A stretch of DNA of 64,000 nt from Deltaproteobacteria bacterium (GTDB lineage: Bacteria; Desulfobacterota; Syntrophia; Syntrophales; UBA8958), in the NCBI GenBank assembly GCA_029553375.1, contig JAKPCH010000095.1:1-64000 (forward strand), written 5' to 3'. The first letter of the stretch is position 1, and each line of letters starts with the position of its first letter. A program made the position numbers and the translations under genes. The notes under the pieces are model-generated. The model saw only the letters and a list, made by a program, of their open reading frames with translations, did no database searches and was not told the DNA's origin. Below, in pieces: positions 1-7,908 of the stretch.

Positions 1-311
1 GGATCGTCGACGAATACGCGGCGAAGGAGGGGTTCGACCGTGTGACGGTCCTGCGCCTGTCCTGCGGCAAGCTTTCCTGTGTCGTGCCGCAGGCCCTGCG
101 CTTCGCCTTCGAGATCCAGTCGCTTGGGACCCGCGCCGAAGGCGCGGCCCTGGAGCTGGAGATCCTGCCGGCCGTGATCCATTGCCTTTCCTGCGCAAGG
201 GATTTCGAGGTCGACAGGTTCGATGCCCAGTGTCCGGAGTGCGGGGGGTACGAGGTGTTCCTGGTGAGGGGGACGGAGGAACTGAGACTGCTCGAGCTGG
301 AAGTCGAATAG
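1..311 (+). CDS. hypA: HypA, hydrogenase nickel incorporation protein (5' end missing)
   Basis: Partial gene cut by the left edge; the open frame runs from base 3 to the TAG at 309-311 (102 codons visible). HypA delivers nickel, with HypB, to the large subunit precursor of [NiFe] hydrogenase. The visible part carries the family pattern LSCGKLSCVVPQALRFAFE and a zinc site made of two CxxC pairs (CLSCARDF and CPECGG). The N-terminal MHEL nickel-binding segment would lie outside the window. The GTG at 42 is internal and is not the start. It heads a plus-strand hyp gene series; a 96-nt gap separates it from hypC. Confidence 0.93.
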   Translation, partial: IVDEYAAKEGFDRVTVLRLSCGKLSCVVPQALRFAFEIQSLGTRAEGAALELEILPAVIHCLSCARDFEVDRFDAQCPECGGYEVFLVRGTEELRLLELEVE

Positions 312-407
312 GGGTCGTGGCGGCAGCGTCGGGCGGCGTGCGTCGGTCCCGAAGATGTGATAACGTAAGCGACCCCGGGTGGGGGTGTTTTCGAGAGGTG
401 AGGAAGG

Positions 408-638
408 ATGTGTATCGCTTTTCCCGGTAAGATCTTGACCATAGGCGAGGACAACGTCGCCGTCATCGATATCAGCGGGACGCGGCGGGAGGTCTCCCTC
501 GACATCATAGACGAGCCCGTCGCCGTGGGCGACTACGTCATCTGCCATGCCGGCTTCGCCATCCAGCGCCTCGACGAGGAAGTCGCCCTGGAGAAACTCT
601 CCTTCCTGAAAGAGCTCATCGAGAATGAAATATATTGA
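408..638 (+). CDS. hypC: HypC/HupF family hydrogenase assembly chaperone
   Basis: A 76-residue protein starting MCIAFPGKI; the Cys at position 2 is the essential residue of HypC, which with HypD carries the Fe(CN)2CO precursor and escorts the hydrogenase large subunit. Length is normal for the family. A Shine-Dalgarno-like GAGGTGAGGAAGG lies just before the ATG. The 3' end overlaps hypD by 14 nt, so the two partner proteins are probably translationally coupled. Confidence 0.96.
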   Translation: MCIAFPGKILTIGEDNVAVIDISGTRREVSLDIIDEPVAVGDYVICHAGFAIQRLDEEVALEKLSFLKELIENEIY

Positions 639-1725
639 CGAGTACCGCCGCCCGGAACTGGTCCAGGGCCTCCTGGCGGCCGTGGGGGCCAAGGCGGCGG
701 AAATCGGCCGTGAGGTCACCATCATGGAGATCTGCGGCACCCATACCCATGCCATCGGGAAGTACGGCTTGCGCAGGGTGCTGCCGGCGAACCTCCGCCT
801 CATCTCCGGACCGGGCTGTCCCGTCTGCGTGACCTCCATAGGTGACGTCGACGCGGCCCTTCACCTGGCCGGCCTCCCCGGGGTGATCTTCGCGACCTTC
901 GGCGACATGCTCCGCGTACCCGGGACGGGCGGTGAGAGCCTCACGGGCCTGCGGGCCGCGGGGGCGGACATCCGGGTCATCTCCTCGGCCGGCGACGCCG
1001 TCCGTTTCGCCGCGGAGAACCCCGATCGGCAGGTCGTCCTCATGGGCATCGGTTTCGAGACGACGGCGCCCACCGTGGCCGCCGCCGTTCTGCGGGCAAA
1101 ACAGAGGGGCCTGGAGAACTTCTGCGTCTTTTCCGTGCACAAGACGGTCCCTAAAGTCATCGAGGCCCTCCTCGCGGACCCGGAGCTGAACATCGACGGC
1201 TTCATCTGCCCCGGCCACGTGAGCGTCATCACGGGGACCGAGGCCTACCGCGTGATCCCTGAGGCGGGCCGGGCGGCCGTCATCACCGGGTTCGAGCCCG
1301 TGGACATCGCCGAGGGGATCCTGATGATCCTTCACCAGATTGCCTCCGGGAAGTTCGACGTGGCCATCCAGTACAGCCGCGGCGTCAAGGAGTGGGGGAA
1401 CGCCCGGGCCCGGGAGGTGATGGCCGAGGTCTTCGAACCCGGCGACGCCGATTGGAGGGGCCTCGGCGTCATTTCCGGCAGCGGTCTGTGCATCCGGCGG
1501 GAATTCGCGGAATTCGACGCCCTGAGGCGGTTTGACCTGCCCGCGCCGGCCTCCGCCGAGGTGAGGGGGTGCAGCTGCGGCGAGGTCTTGAGGGGGGTGC
1601 TGACCCCCCCGCAATGCCGCCTCTTCCTGAAGGCCTGCACGCCCGCCAACCCCTTGGGACCGTGCATGGTCTCCGGCGAGGGGACCTGCGCGGCTTACTA
1701 CAAGTACGAACGGGACCCGGGATGA
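625..1725 (+). CDS. hypD: HypD, hydrogenase Fe(CN)2CO assembly scaffold
   Basis: A 366-residue protein that, with HypC, is the scaffold on which HypE/HypF-derived cyanide and CO are attached to iron. The conserved cysteines are all present: Cys37 in EICGTHTHA, and Cys65 and Cys68 in GPGCPVC. The C-terminal part has the cysteine set of the [4Fe-4S] cluster (Cys316, 318, 331, 338, 347, 355 by count). The ATG at 625 overlaps the end of hypC; the next gene, hypB, follows after 64 nt. Confidence 0.97.
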   Translation: MKYIDEYRRPELVQGLLAAVGAKAAEIGREVTIMEICGTHTHAIGKYGLRRVLPANLRLISGPGCPVCVTSIGDVDAALHLAGLPGVIFATFGDMLRVPGTGGESLTGLRAAGADIRVISSAGDAVRFAAENPDRQVVLMGIGFETTAPTVAAAVLRAKQRGLENFCVFSVHKTVPKVIEALLADPELNIDGFICPGHVSVITGTEAYRVIPEAGRAAVITGFEPVDIAEGILMILHQIASGKFDVAIQYSRGVKEWGNARAREVMAEVFEPGDADWRGLGVISGSGLCIRREFAEFDALRRFDLPAPASAEVRGCSCGEVLRGVLTPPQCRLFLKACTPANPLGPCMVSGEGTCAAYYKYERDPG

Positions 1726-1789
1726 CGGGCAAAAGAGCCGTTTCTCAGGGAACCCCGGGAGATGAGTTTTGCAAGGGAGGAAGAGATAG

Positions 1790-2449
1790 ATGAAAGTGAC
1801 CGTCGTCAGGAACATCCTCGACGCCAATGATCGGATCGCCGCGGAGAACCGCCTTCTCTTCGACGAGAAGGGGGTTTATGTCATCAACGTCATGAGCTCG
1901 CCCGGGGCGGGCAAGACGTCCCTCGTGGAGAAGACGATCACGGCCCTGAAGGACCGCTGGCGCATCGCCGTCATCGAGGGGGACATCCAGAACACCTACG
2001 ACGCCGACCGCGTCGCGGCCCTGGGCGTTTGCGCCGTGCAGATCAACACGGGCGGGGCCTGCCACATCGACGGGAACATGGTTCGGGAAGCACTGCCGGC
2101 CCTCGACCTGGACCGGGTGGACCTGCTGATCACGGAGAACGTGGGCAACCTCGTCTGCCCCGCCGAATTCAAGATCGGCGAGAACGCCAAGGTGATGATC
2201 CTAAGCACCCCCGAGGGCGCCGACAAGCCCGCCAAGTACCCCCTGATGTTCCAGGAGTCGTCCGTCATGGTCATCAACAAGATCGATCTCCTCCCGTACG
2301 TGGATTTCGACCTTGCCAAGGCGAGGCGGGACGCCCTGGCCGTGAACCCCGGCCTTGAGATCTTCGAGGTCTCCTGCAAGACCGGCCAGGGTCTCGAGGG
2401 CTGGATAGGGTGGCTGGCGGGCCGGGTCGAGGCCTTCCGGAATAGATGA
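1790..2449 (+). CDS. hypB: HypB, hydrogenase nickel incorporation GTPase
   Basis: A 219-residue SIMIBI-class GTPase that drives nickel insertion with HypA. The P-loop SSPGAGKTS is at 36-44, the metal site Cys91-His92 lies in NTGGACHIDG, and the guanine motif NKID and a C-terminal SCKTGQG follow. It lacks both an N-terminal CxxCGC motif and a histidine stretch, so it should not store nickel itself; a dedicated uptake system and NikR nearby fit that. SD GGGAGGAAG precedes the ATG. The last 4 nt overlap hypF. Confidence 0.96.
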   Translation: MKVTVVRNILDANDRIAAENRLLFDEKGVYVINVMSSPGAGKTSLVEKTITALKDRWRIAVIEGDIQNTYDADRVAALGVCAVQINTGGACHIDGNMVREALPALDLDRVDLLITENVGNLVCPAEFKIGENAKVMILSTPEGADKPAKYPLMFQESSVMVINKIDLLPYVDFDLAKARRDALAVNPGLEIFEVSCKTGQGLEGWIGWLAGRVEAFRNR

Positions 2450-4752
2450 GCGGGGCCCGCAGGCGCGTTCGCGTCCTCTTCTCCGGCGTCGTCCAGGGGG
2501 TGGGCTTCCGGCCCCACATCTACCGGGTGGCGACGAAGCACCGCCTCGGGGGGTACGTCTGCAACACCACCGAGGGCGTCACCCTGGAGGTGGAGGGGCC
2601 GGCCGGCCGCCTGGAAAGATTCCTGGCCGAGCTGGCCAAGAGTCACCCCCCCGCCTCGGCGGCGCGGATCACGTCTCGCGAAGATATCGAGGTCCAGGGG
2701 GAGACGGAGTTCCGCATCGTCGCCAGCGAGCGGGAGGGGCACAGGAGGGTCCTCATCTCCCCCGACATCGCCACCTGTGACGACTGCCTCAGGGAGCTCA
2801 ACGACCCCTCGGACCGGCGCTACCGTTACCCCTTCATCAACTGCACCAACTGCGGTCCCCGCCTGACGATCATCGGCGATGTCCCCTACGATCGGCCGAA
2901 CACGTCCATGGCCTGTTTCCGGATGTGCCGCCGATGCCGCGGGGAGTACGAGAACCCCGCCGACCGCCGCTTCCACGCCGAGCCCAACGCTTGTCCCGTC
3001 TGCGGGCCCCGGCTCTGGATCACCGACGAAGGGGGGAACAGGGTCGAGGATGACCCCCGGGAGGTGGTGGGGAAGGCGGCGGGGCTTCTGAAGGCGGGTC
3101 GGATCCTCGCCGTCAAGGGTCTCGGCGGTTTCCACCTCGCCGTCGACGCGGCGAACGAAGAGGCCGTCAGGCGCCTGCGGTCGCGGAAGAACCGCGAGGA
3201 GAAGCCCCTGGCCGTCATGGCGAGGGACATCGAGACGGCCGGTCGGATCGTGAGGCTCGGGAGGGCCGAGAGAGAGCTCCTCCTCTCACCCCAGCGGCCC
3301 ATCGTCCTGTGCCGGAAGGCCGCCGACGATCCCCTCGCGCCTTCCGTGGCGCCCGGCGTCCCCAACCACGGCGTCATGCTTCCCTACACGCCCCTGCACC
3401 ACCTCCTCCTCGGGGAGGGCTTCACGGCCCTGGTCATGACGAGCGCCAACCAGGTCGACGAGCCCATCTGCGTCTCCAACCGCGAGGCCCTCCGGCGCCT
3501 CAAGGGCATCGCCGACTTCTTCCTCTTCCACGACCGGGACATCCTCGTGAGGTGCGACGACTCCGTGGCGGCCGTCATGGGCAGGGGGCCCGTCCTGCTG
3601 CGCCGTGCACGCGGCTGGGCGCCGAAACCCATCACCCTGCGCCGCCCGTATCCCGACGTCCTCGCCCTCGGGCCCCACCTCAAGGCGACGCTGTGCGTCC
3701 TCGCGGACCGACTCGCCTGGCTGAGCCCCCACATCGGCGATCTGGAAACGCCGGAGGCCCGGGACTTCCACCGGGAGAGCCTCAGGGTCATGGAGCGCAT
3801 CGCCGGGTGCCGCCCGGACACCGTCGCCTGCGACCTGCACCCGGCCTACTGGACGACGAGACTGGCGGAGGAGATCCCCCATCGCGAGATCATCCCCGTC
3901 CAACACCACCACGCCCACGTCGTGAGCGTCATGGCGGAGCACGGCCTCTGGGGCGAGGTGATCGGCATCGCCATGGACGGGACGGGCTACGGACCCGACG
4001 GGACGGCCTGGGGCGGTGAGTTCCTCCTGGCCGCCGAGGCCCACTACCGGCGGGTGGGCCACCTCCGTCCCTACCCCCTCCCGGGGGGTGAAAAGGCCGT
4101 CAGGGAACCCTGGCGCGCGGCGGCGAGTCTCCTCCGGGAGGCCTTCGGGGGGGAATGGACGGTCGTGGCCCGCAGGATCCCCCTGGGCGTCCACGAGGAG
4201 AAGTTCGTTGTCCTGGAGAACATGATGGCCCGGGGTTTCAACTCTCCCCTGACGTCGAGCCTGGGCCGGGTCTTCGACGGTGTCGCGGCCGTCTTGGGGA
4301 TACGACAGGCGGTGAGCTTCGAGGGACAGGCGGCCATGGAACTCGAGGCCGTCGCCGGAGGCCCCACAAAAAGGCGCTACCCCTACGGGATCGTCAGGGA
4401 GGGAGGGAAGCTCATCCTCGACCTCGGGCCCCTCGTGCGGGCCGTGGCGGAGGACGTGATACGGGGGAAGGATCGAGGGGCCGTCGCCGCGGCCTTCCAT
4501 GGAACCATCGTCGAGGCCGTCGCGGAGATGGCGGCGGCCGTCCGGGAGGAGACGGGGCGGGAGAGGGCCGCCCTCAGCGGGGGGTGCTTTCAGAACCGCC
4601 TCCTCCTGGAGGGGACCGTCCGGGCCCTCAAGAGGAAGGGCTTCACGGTCTACACCCACCGGCTCCTACCGCCCAACGACGGCTGCATCGCCCTGGGCCA
4701 GGCCGTGGCCGCGGCGGCCCGCCTCGCGGCGCGCGAGGACGGGGGCGGGTAG
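2446..4752 (+). CDS. hypF: HypF, carbamoyltransferase for hydrogenase cyanide ligand
   Basis: A 768-residue protein of normal family length. Domains in order: acylphosphatase-like (residues 6-92, with FSGVVQGVGFRPH), a double zinc finger (CDDC, CTNC, CRRC and CPVC pairs, roughly 105-185), a YrdC-like domain, and a C-terminal Kae1-like domain with the VQHHHAHVVSVMAEHG motif. HypF uses carbamoyl phosphate and ATP to carbamoylate the C-terminal cysteine of HypE. It starts in the ATGA overlap with hypB. A 107-nt gap precedes hypE. Confidence 0.97.
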   Translation: MSGARRRVRVLFSGVVQGVGFRPHIYRVATKHRLGGYVCNTTEGVTLEVEGPAGRLERFLAELAKSHPPASAARITSREDIEVQGETEFRIVASEREGHRRVLISPDIATCDDCLRELNDPSDRRYRYPFINCTNCGPRLTIIGDVPYDRPNTSMACFRMCRRCRGEYENPADRRFHAEPNACPVCGPRLWITDEGGNRVEDDPREVVGKAAGLLKAGRILAVKGLGGFHLAVDAANEEAVRRLRSRKNREEKPLAVMARDIETAGRIVRLGRAERELLLSPQRPIVLCRKAADDPLAPSVAPGVPNHGVMLPYTPLHHLLLGEGFTALVMTSANQVDEPICVSNREALRRLKGIADFFLFHDRDILVRCDDSVAAVMGRGPVLLRRARGWAPKPITLRRPYPDVLALGPHLKATLCVLADRLAWLSPHIGDLETPEARDFHRESLRVMERIAGCRPDTVACDLHPAYWTTRLAEEIPHREIIPVQHHHAHVVSVMAEHGLWGEVIGIAMDGTGYGPDGTAWGGEFLLAAEAHYRRVGHLRPYPLPGGEKAVREPWRAAASLLREAFGGEWTVVARRIPLGVHEEKFVVLENMMARGFNSPLTSSLGRVFDGVAAVLGIRQAVSFEGQAAMELEAVAGGPTKRRYPYGIVREGGKLILDLGPLVRAVAEDVIRGKDRGAVAAAFHGTIVEAVAEMAAAVREETGRERAALSGGCFQNRLLLEGTVRALKRKGFTVYTHRLLPPNDGCIALGQAVAAAARLAAREDGGG

Positions 4753-4859
4753 GTCGGGTCTGTTGATCAACGACAAAAAATGGCATATTGAGAGAGGCAG
4801 ACCGAAGGGCGGCCGACGACGCCGGCGGGTCATGACGCCTGGCGGAAAGAGGGTATGAA

Positions 4860-5870
4860 ATGAGGCATGAGCGGATTCTTCTGGAACACGGCAGCGGCGG
4901 GCTTTTAAGCCACGAGCTGATCACGGAGGTCTTCCTGCCCCTGTTGCGAAACCCCCATCTGGAGCGCCTCGAGGACAGCGCGGTCTTGACGGTGGGTGAG
5001 AGGTCGATCTGCTTCACGACGGACTCCTACGTCATAGACCCCCTCTTCTTCCCCGGCGGCGACATCGGTTCGTTGGCTGTCCACGGGACGGTGAACGACC
5101 TGGCCGTCTGCGGCGGGAGGCCCCTGTTCATCAGCGCGGGTTTCATCATCGAGGAAGGCCTCCCCCTGGAGGACCTGCGGCGGATCACCCTCTCCATGGC
5201 CGAGGCGGCGCGGAAGGCCGGGGTCGCCGTGGTCACGGGGGACACGAAGGTGGTCGCCCGGGGGGCCGCCGACGGCCTCTTCATCAACACCTCCGGCATC
5301 GGCCTTGTCGAGTACCCGCACCCCCTCTCCGTGAAGAGCATCGAGGCGGGGGACGCCGTCATCGTCAGCGGTACCGTCGGCGATCACGGGGCCGCCGTCC
5401 TGAGCAGGAGACGGGAGCTGGGGGTGATCTCCGAGGTCCTCTCCGACTCGGCCCCCCTCAACGGCCTCATCGCGGCGATCCTCGCGGCGAGCCCCCGGGT
5501 CCACTGTATGCGTGACCCCACCCGGGGGGGGCTCGGGGCGATCCTGGCCGAAATAGCGAAGCAGTCCGGCCGGCTCATCGAGATCCGGGAGAAGGACGTC
5601 CCCGTCCGGGAAGAGGTGCGGGGGATCTGCGAGATCTTGGGTTTCGATCCCCTCTTTCTCGCCAACGAGGGGAAGGTGGTCGTTTTCTGCCACCCCGGGG
5701 ACGCGGACCGGGTCCTGGAGGTGATGAGAGGTCACGAGTACGGCAGGGAAGCGGCCCTCATCGGGTCCGTGGGCGAGAGGGAGCGGGGGCGCCTGGTCCT
5801 GAGGACGGTTATCGGCAGCTCCCGGGAGGTCGATCTGCCCGTGGGTGAGCTGGTCCCCCGGATCTGCTGA
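4860..5870 (+). CDS. hypE: HypE, thiocarboxamide dehydratase for hydrogenase cyanide ligand
   Basis: A 336-residue member of the AIR synthase (PurM)-like family. The protein ends in PRIC, so Cys336 is the terminal residue that is carbamoylated by HypF and dehydrated to a thiocyanate. Other family features are the N-terminal EHGSGGLLSHELI and the DPTRGGLGAILAEIA segment. It closes the hyp operon; nikR follows after 66 nt in the same direction and may be co-transcribed. Confidence 0.97.
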   Translation: MRHERILLEHGSGGLLSHELITEVFLPLLRNPHLERLEDSAVLTVGERSICFTTDSYVIDPLFFPGGDIGSLAVHGTVNDLAVCGGRPLFISAGFIIEEGLPLEDLRRITLSMAEAARKAGVAVVTGDTKVVARGAADGLFINTSGIGLVEYPHPLSVKSIEAGDAVIVSGTVGDHGAAVLSRRRELGVISEVLSDSAPLNGLIAAILAASPRVHCMRDPTRGGLGAILAEIAKQSGRLIEIREKDVPVREEVRGICEILGFDPLFLANEGKVVVFCHPGDADRVLEVMRGHEYGREAALIGSVGERERGRLVLRTVIGSSREVDLPVGELVPRIC

Positions 5871-5936
5871 CGGCGTCGGCCCCGGGGGGGCGGCGCCCGA
5901 GAGGACGAAGTCCCCTTTACATCATCGGAGGTCCCC

Positions 5937-6353
5937 ATGTCTGAGATCATCCGTTTCGGCGTTTCCTTGGAGAAAGATCTCCTGCAGAGGTTCGACCGCC
6001 TGATCCGGGAGAAGAGGTACACGAGCCGCTCCGAGGCGATCCGGGATCTCATCCGCCAGGAGATGATCAAGAAGGAGTGGGAGGAGGGCGGTCAGGTGGC
6101 CGGGGCCATCACCTTCATCTACGACCACCACAAGCGGAACCTCCTCAACCGGATCATGGACCTCCAGCACGACTACAACAAGATCATCGTCTCGACCCAG
6201 CACATCCATCTCGACCACAATAACTGCCTGGAGGTCGTAGCCGTCAGGGGGACGGCCGGGGAGGTCCTCGAGCTGGCCGACGCCCTGAAGGCCCTCAAGG
6301 GGGTCCGGCACGGCACCCTGAGCATGACGGGCGTCGAGAAGGACACGGGCTGA
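5937..6353 (+). CDS. nikR: NikR, nickel-responsive ribbon-helix-helix regulator
   Basis: A 138-residue protein with an N-terminal ribbon-helix-helix domain (IIRFGVSLEKDLLQRFDRL) and a C-terminal ACT-like nickel domain. The square-planar nickel site of NikR is intact: His78, His89, His91 and Cys97 correspond to His76, His87, His89 and Cys95 of the E. coli protein. SD GGAGG precedes the ATG. NikR normally represses nickel uptake genes when nickel is plentiful. Its position between the hyp operon and the TonB/ABC/chelatase operon makes that operon the obvious target (inference). Confidence 0.96.
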   Translation: MSEIIRFGVSLEKDLLQRFDRLIREKRYTSRSEAIRDLIRQEMIKKEWEEGGQVAGAITFIYDHHKRNLLNRIMDLQHDYNKIIVSTQHIHLDHNNCLEVVAVRGTAGEVLELADALKALKGVRHGTLSMTGVEKDTG

Positions 6354-6795
6354 TCCCCGGGTCATCGTCGTCTGCGGGTCGGCCCTCATTTTGGGCGGCG
6401 GCGGGGCGATGACGAAATGACTTTACTGCTCGGCAGCTTGAAGGTTTTCATACCGTGTCGGACCGTCCGGCCGGCTGGATTCCCCAGGGAGAGGAGGGCC
6501 GTCATCGGGAGGTGTTCAGACACCGGGCTGTGCGTCGGGTATATCCCGGCTTTGCGTGGCGCCCATTCCCGTTTGAAACGTCCGACCCCAAGGGGCCCCT
6601 TCGGCCTTAGGCCGTCGGCGGACCTGCCCTGGGCCGCGGGACCTGATTGCCCCTCCGGCCTTGTCCAATTGTAAACGCCCCGTTCCCGGCGCACCCTCGA
6701 CCTCAAGACCGCCGGGGCGGACTCCGGGACGCCGGAACGGATGACGGGCAAAAAACCAAAATGTAATGGGCCCGTGACATGACGCGAGATTCAAG
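6354..6795. other. Non-coding stretch between nikR and the metal uptake operon
   Basis: No convincing gene is present; short open frames lack ribosome sites and family resemblance. Visible structures are a perfect hairpin GGTGT-TCAG-ACACC at 6511-6524 and GC-rich dyads such as CGGGTATATCCCG near 6537. I looked for, and did not find, the conserved blocks of a cobalamin riboswitch. It may be an untranslated leader or simply spacer. Confidence 0.5.
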
Positions 6796-6840
6796 TTGAC
6801 AGGGCGAAGGCTTAGTGTTATTTAATAAGAAAAGTAACAT
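6796..6840 (+). promoter_or_regulatory. Promoter with overlapping NikR-like inverted repeat
   Basis: TTGACA at 6796-6801 is followed after 19 nt by TTTAAT at 6821-6826. Overlapping the -10 is GTGTTA (6815-6820), 14 nt, then TAACAT (6835-6840). The half-sites match the GTGTTA/TAACAC-type NikR motif I recall for deltaproteobacteria, but the spacing is about 2 nt shorter than I remember, so the assignment is tentative. A repressor here would block the promoter of the tonB-to-chelatase operon. The leader to tonB would be about 180 nt. Confidence 0.45.
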
Positions 6841-7011
6841 CGAAAGGCGGGCAAAAGGCCCCTTGAGATCCGCGATCCCCACGGCGAATCTTTCCCGATG
6901 GACCCAACCACCGTCACGGCGCCCGGGGTCCGGGAGGATGTCATGGATGTTTCGATGACGATACGGTCTCAAGGGTGTTTTTTTTGTCTTGTCAGGTAGC
7001 ACGAAATTAAA

Positions 7012-7734
7012 ATGGGTGGCACAAACCCCTTTACCCACTCACGATATATCAATGCGAATTCCTTAGAGAAAAGCATCGCTATCATCTCGTCCGTTGTCCT
7101 TCATCTGGGCCTTTTTTCTCTTTTTCTAACCAAACCCCTCATGACCATGCCCCACGTGTCGGAGGCCATCCATGTGACCCTCGTAGCCGGCCGGGAAGCT
7201 CATGAAAACGGAGTCACCGAGAGGGAGAAACAAAAGGCAGGGGTCAAAAGGGTGACCGTGTCGAGGAGGGAAGAGAGGGACCCCGCCGACGATGTTCCCC
7301 TTGCCCCTCGGCAGGTGCCGGATCGACCGAAGGCGGCGGGGACGGTCAAGGCCGACCATACCCCCGCCAAGGCCGACGGGGCGGCCCGTGTTTATCCCGG
7401 CGGTGTCGTTCCTGCCGCCCCGCCCCTGACCGGCAAGGTCGTCGAAGTCCCCTTCGGGAGCTCCGAGGGGCCGCAGTTTCTCCATCAGGAAACGCCGATC
7501 TATCCCTTCTTCGCCCGTAGGATGGGCAAGGAGGGGCACGTGGTCCTTCGTCTCCACATCGACCGGCGGGGTCTGCTGCGCCAGGTGGAGGTGGTGCGGC
7601 CCGGGGATTTCGGGTTTACGGAGGCGGCCGTGGAGGCCTTGAAAAAATCGACCTTTCGCCCCGCCCTCAGGGACGGGGAGGGGGTCGACAGCCGGGCGTT
7701 GCTCACCGTGTGGTTCAAGCTGAGCCGGGACTGA
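7012..7734 (+). CDS. tonB: TonB family energy transducer
   Basis: A 240-residue protein with one N-terminal membrane segment (about residues 22-40), a periplasmic linker, and a C-terminal TonB domain from about 155 (YPFFARRMGKEGHVVLRLHI ... TFRPA). TonB couples the inner-membrane proton gradient to outer-membrane receptors. No exbB or exbD lies in the window, so it must borrow an ExbBD pair from elsewhere. The ribosome site is weak and the start is uncertain by a few codons. It is the first gene of the metal uptake operon. Confidence 0.88.
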   Translation: MGGTNPFTHSRYINANSLEKSIAIISSVVLHLGLFSLFLTKPLMTMPHVSEAIHVTLVAGREAHENGVTEREKQKAGVKRVTVSRREERDPADDVPLAPRQVPDRPKAAGTVKADHTPAKADGAARVYPGGVVPAAPPLTGKVVEVPFGSSEGPQFLHQETPIYPFFARRMGKEGHVVLRLHIDRRGLLRQVEVVRPGDFGFTEAAVEALKKSTFRPALRDGEGVDSRALLTVWFKLSRD

Positions 7735-7784
7735 GAGGGGGTGGTCGGGGGAAAGGGGTTTTTCGACGCGCATCCGTCGAGGGT

Positions 7785-7821
7785 ACAGGCGGGGGTAGTT
7801 GAAGGGGCCACCCCCGCCTGT
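7785..7821. repeat. 12-bp perfect inverted repeat between tonB and the receptor gene
   Basis: ACAGGCGGGGGT (7785-7796) and ACCCCCGCCTGT (7810-7821) are exact reverse complements around a 13-nt loop. No T-run follows on the plus strand, so this is not a standard intrinsic terminator. It could stabilise or attenuate the transcript between tonB and the outer-membrane receptor. Confidence 0.7.
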
Positions 7822-7908
7822 GAGAAGGCGCTCACCAAGACCACCTTCCTAATAAATTTTTAGCAGAAGGGAGGGGGGTTGTAAAGATATCGATGGGGAG
7901 GTCAAGGA

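Noticed and set aside
6354..7011. Cobalamin riboswitch upstream of the BtuB-like receptor operon
   Set aside because: The conserved B12-box and upstream blocks are not found on the plus strand, and NikR lies adjacent instead.
7785..7821. Intrinsic terminator between tonB and the receptor gene
   Set aside because: Strong stem but no following T-run on either useful side; kept as an inverted repeat.
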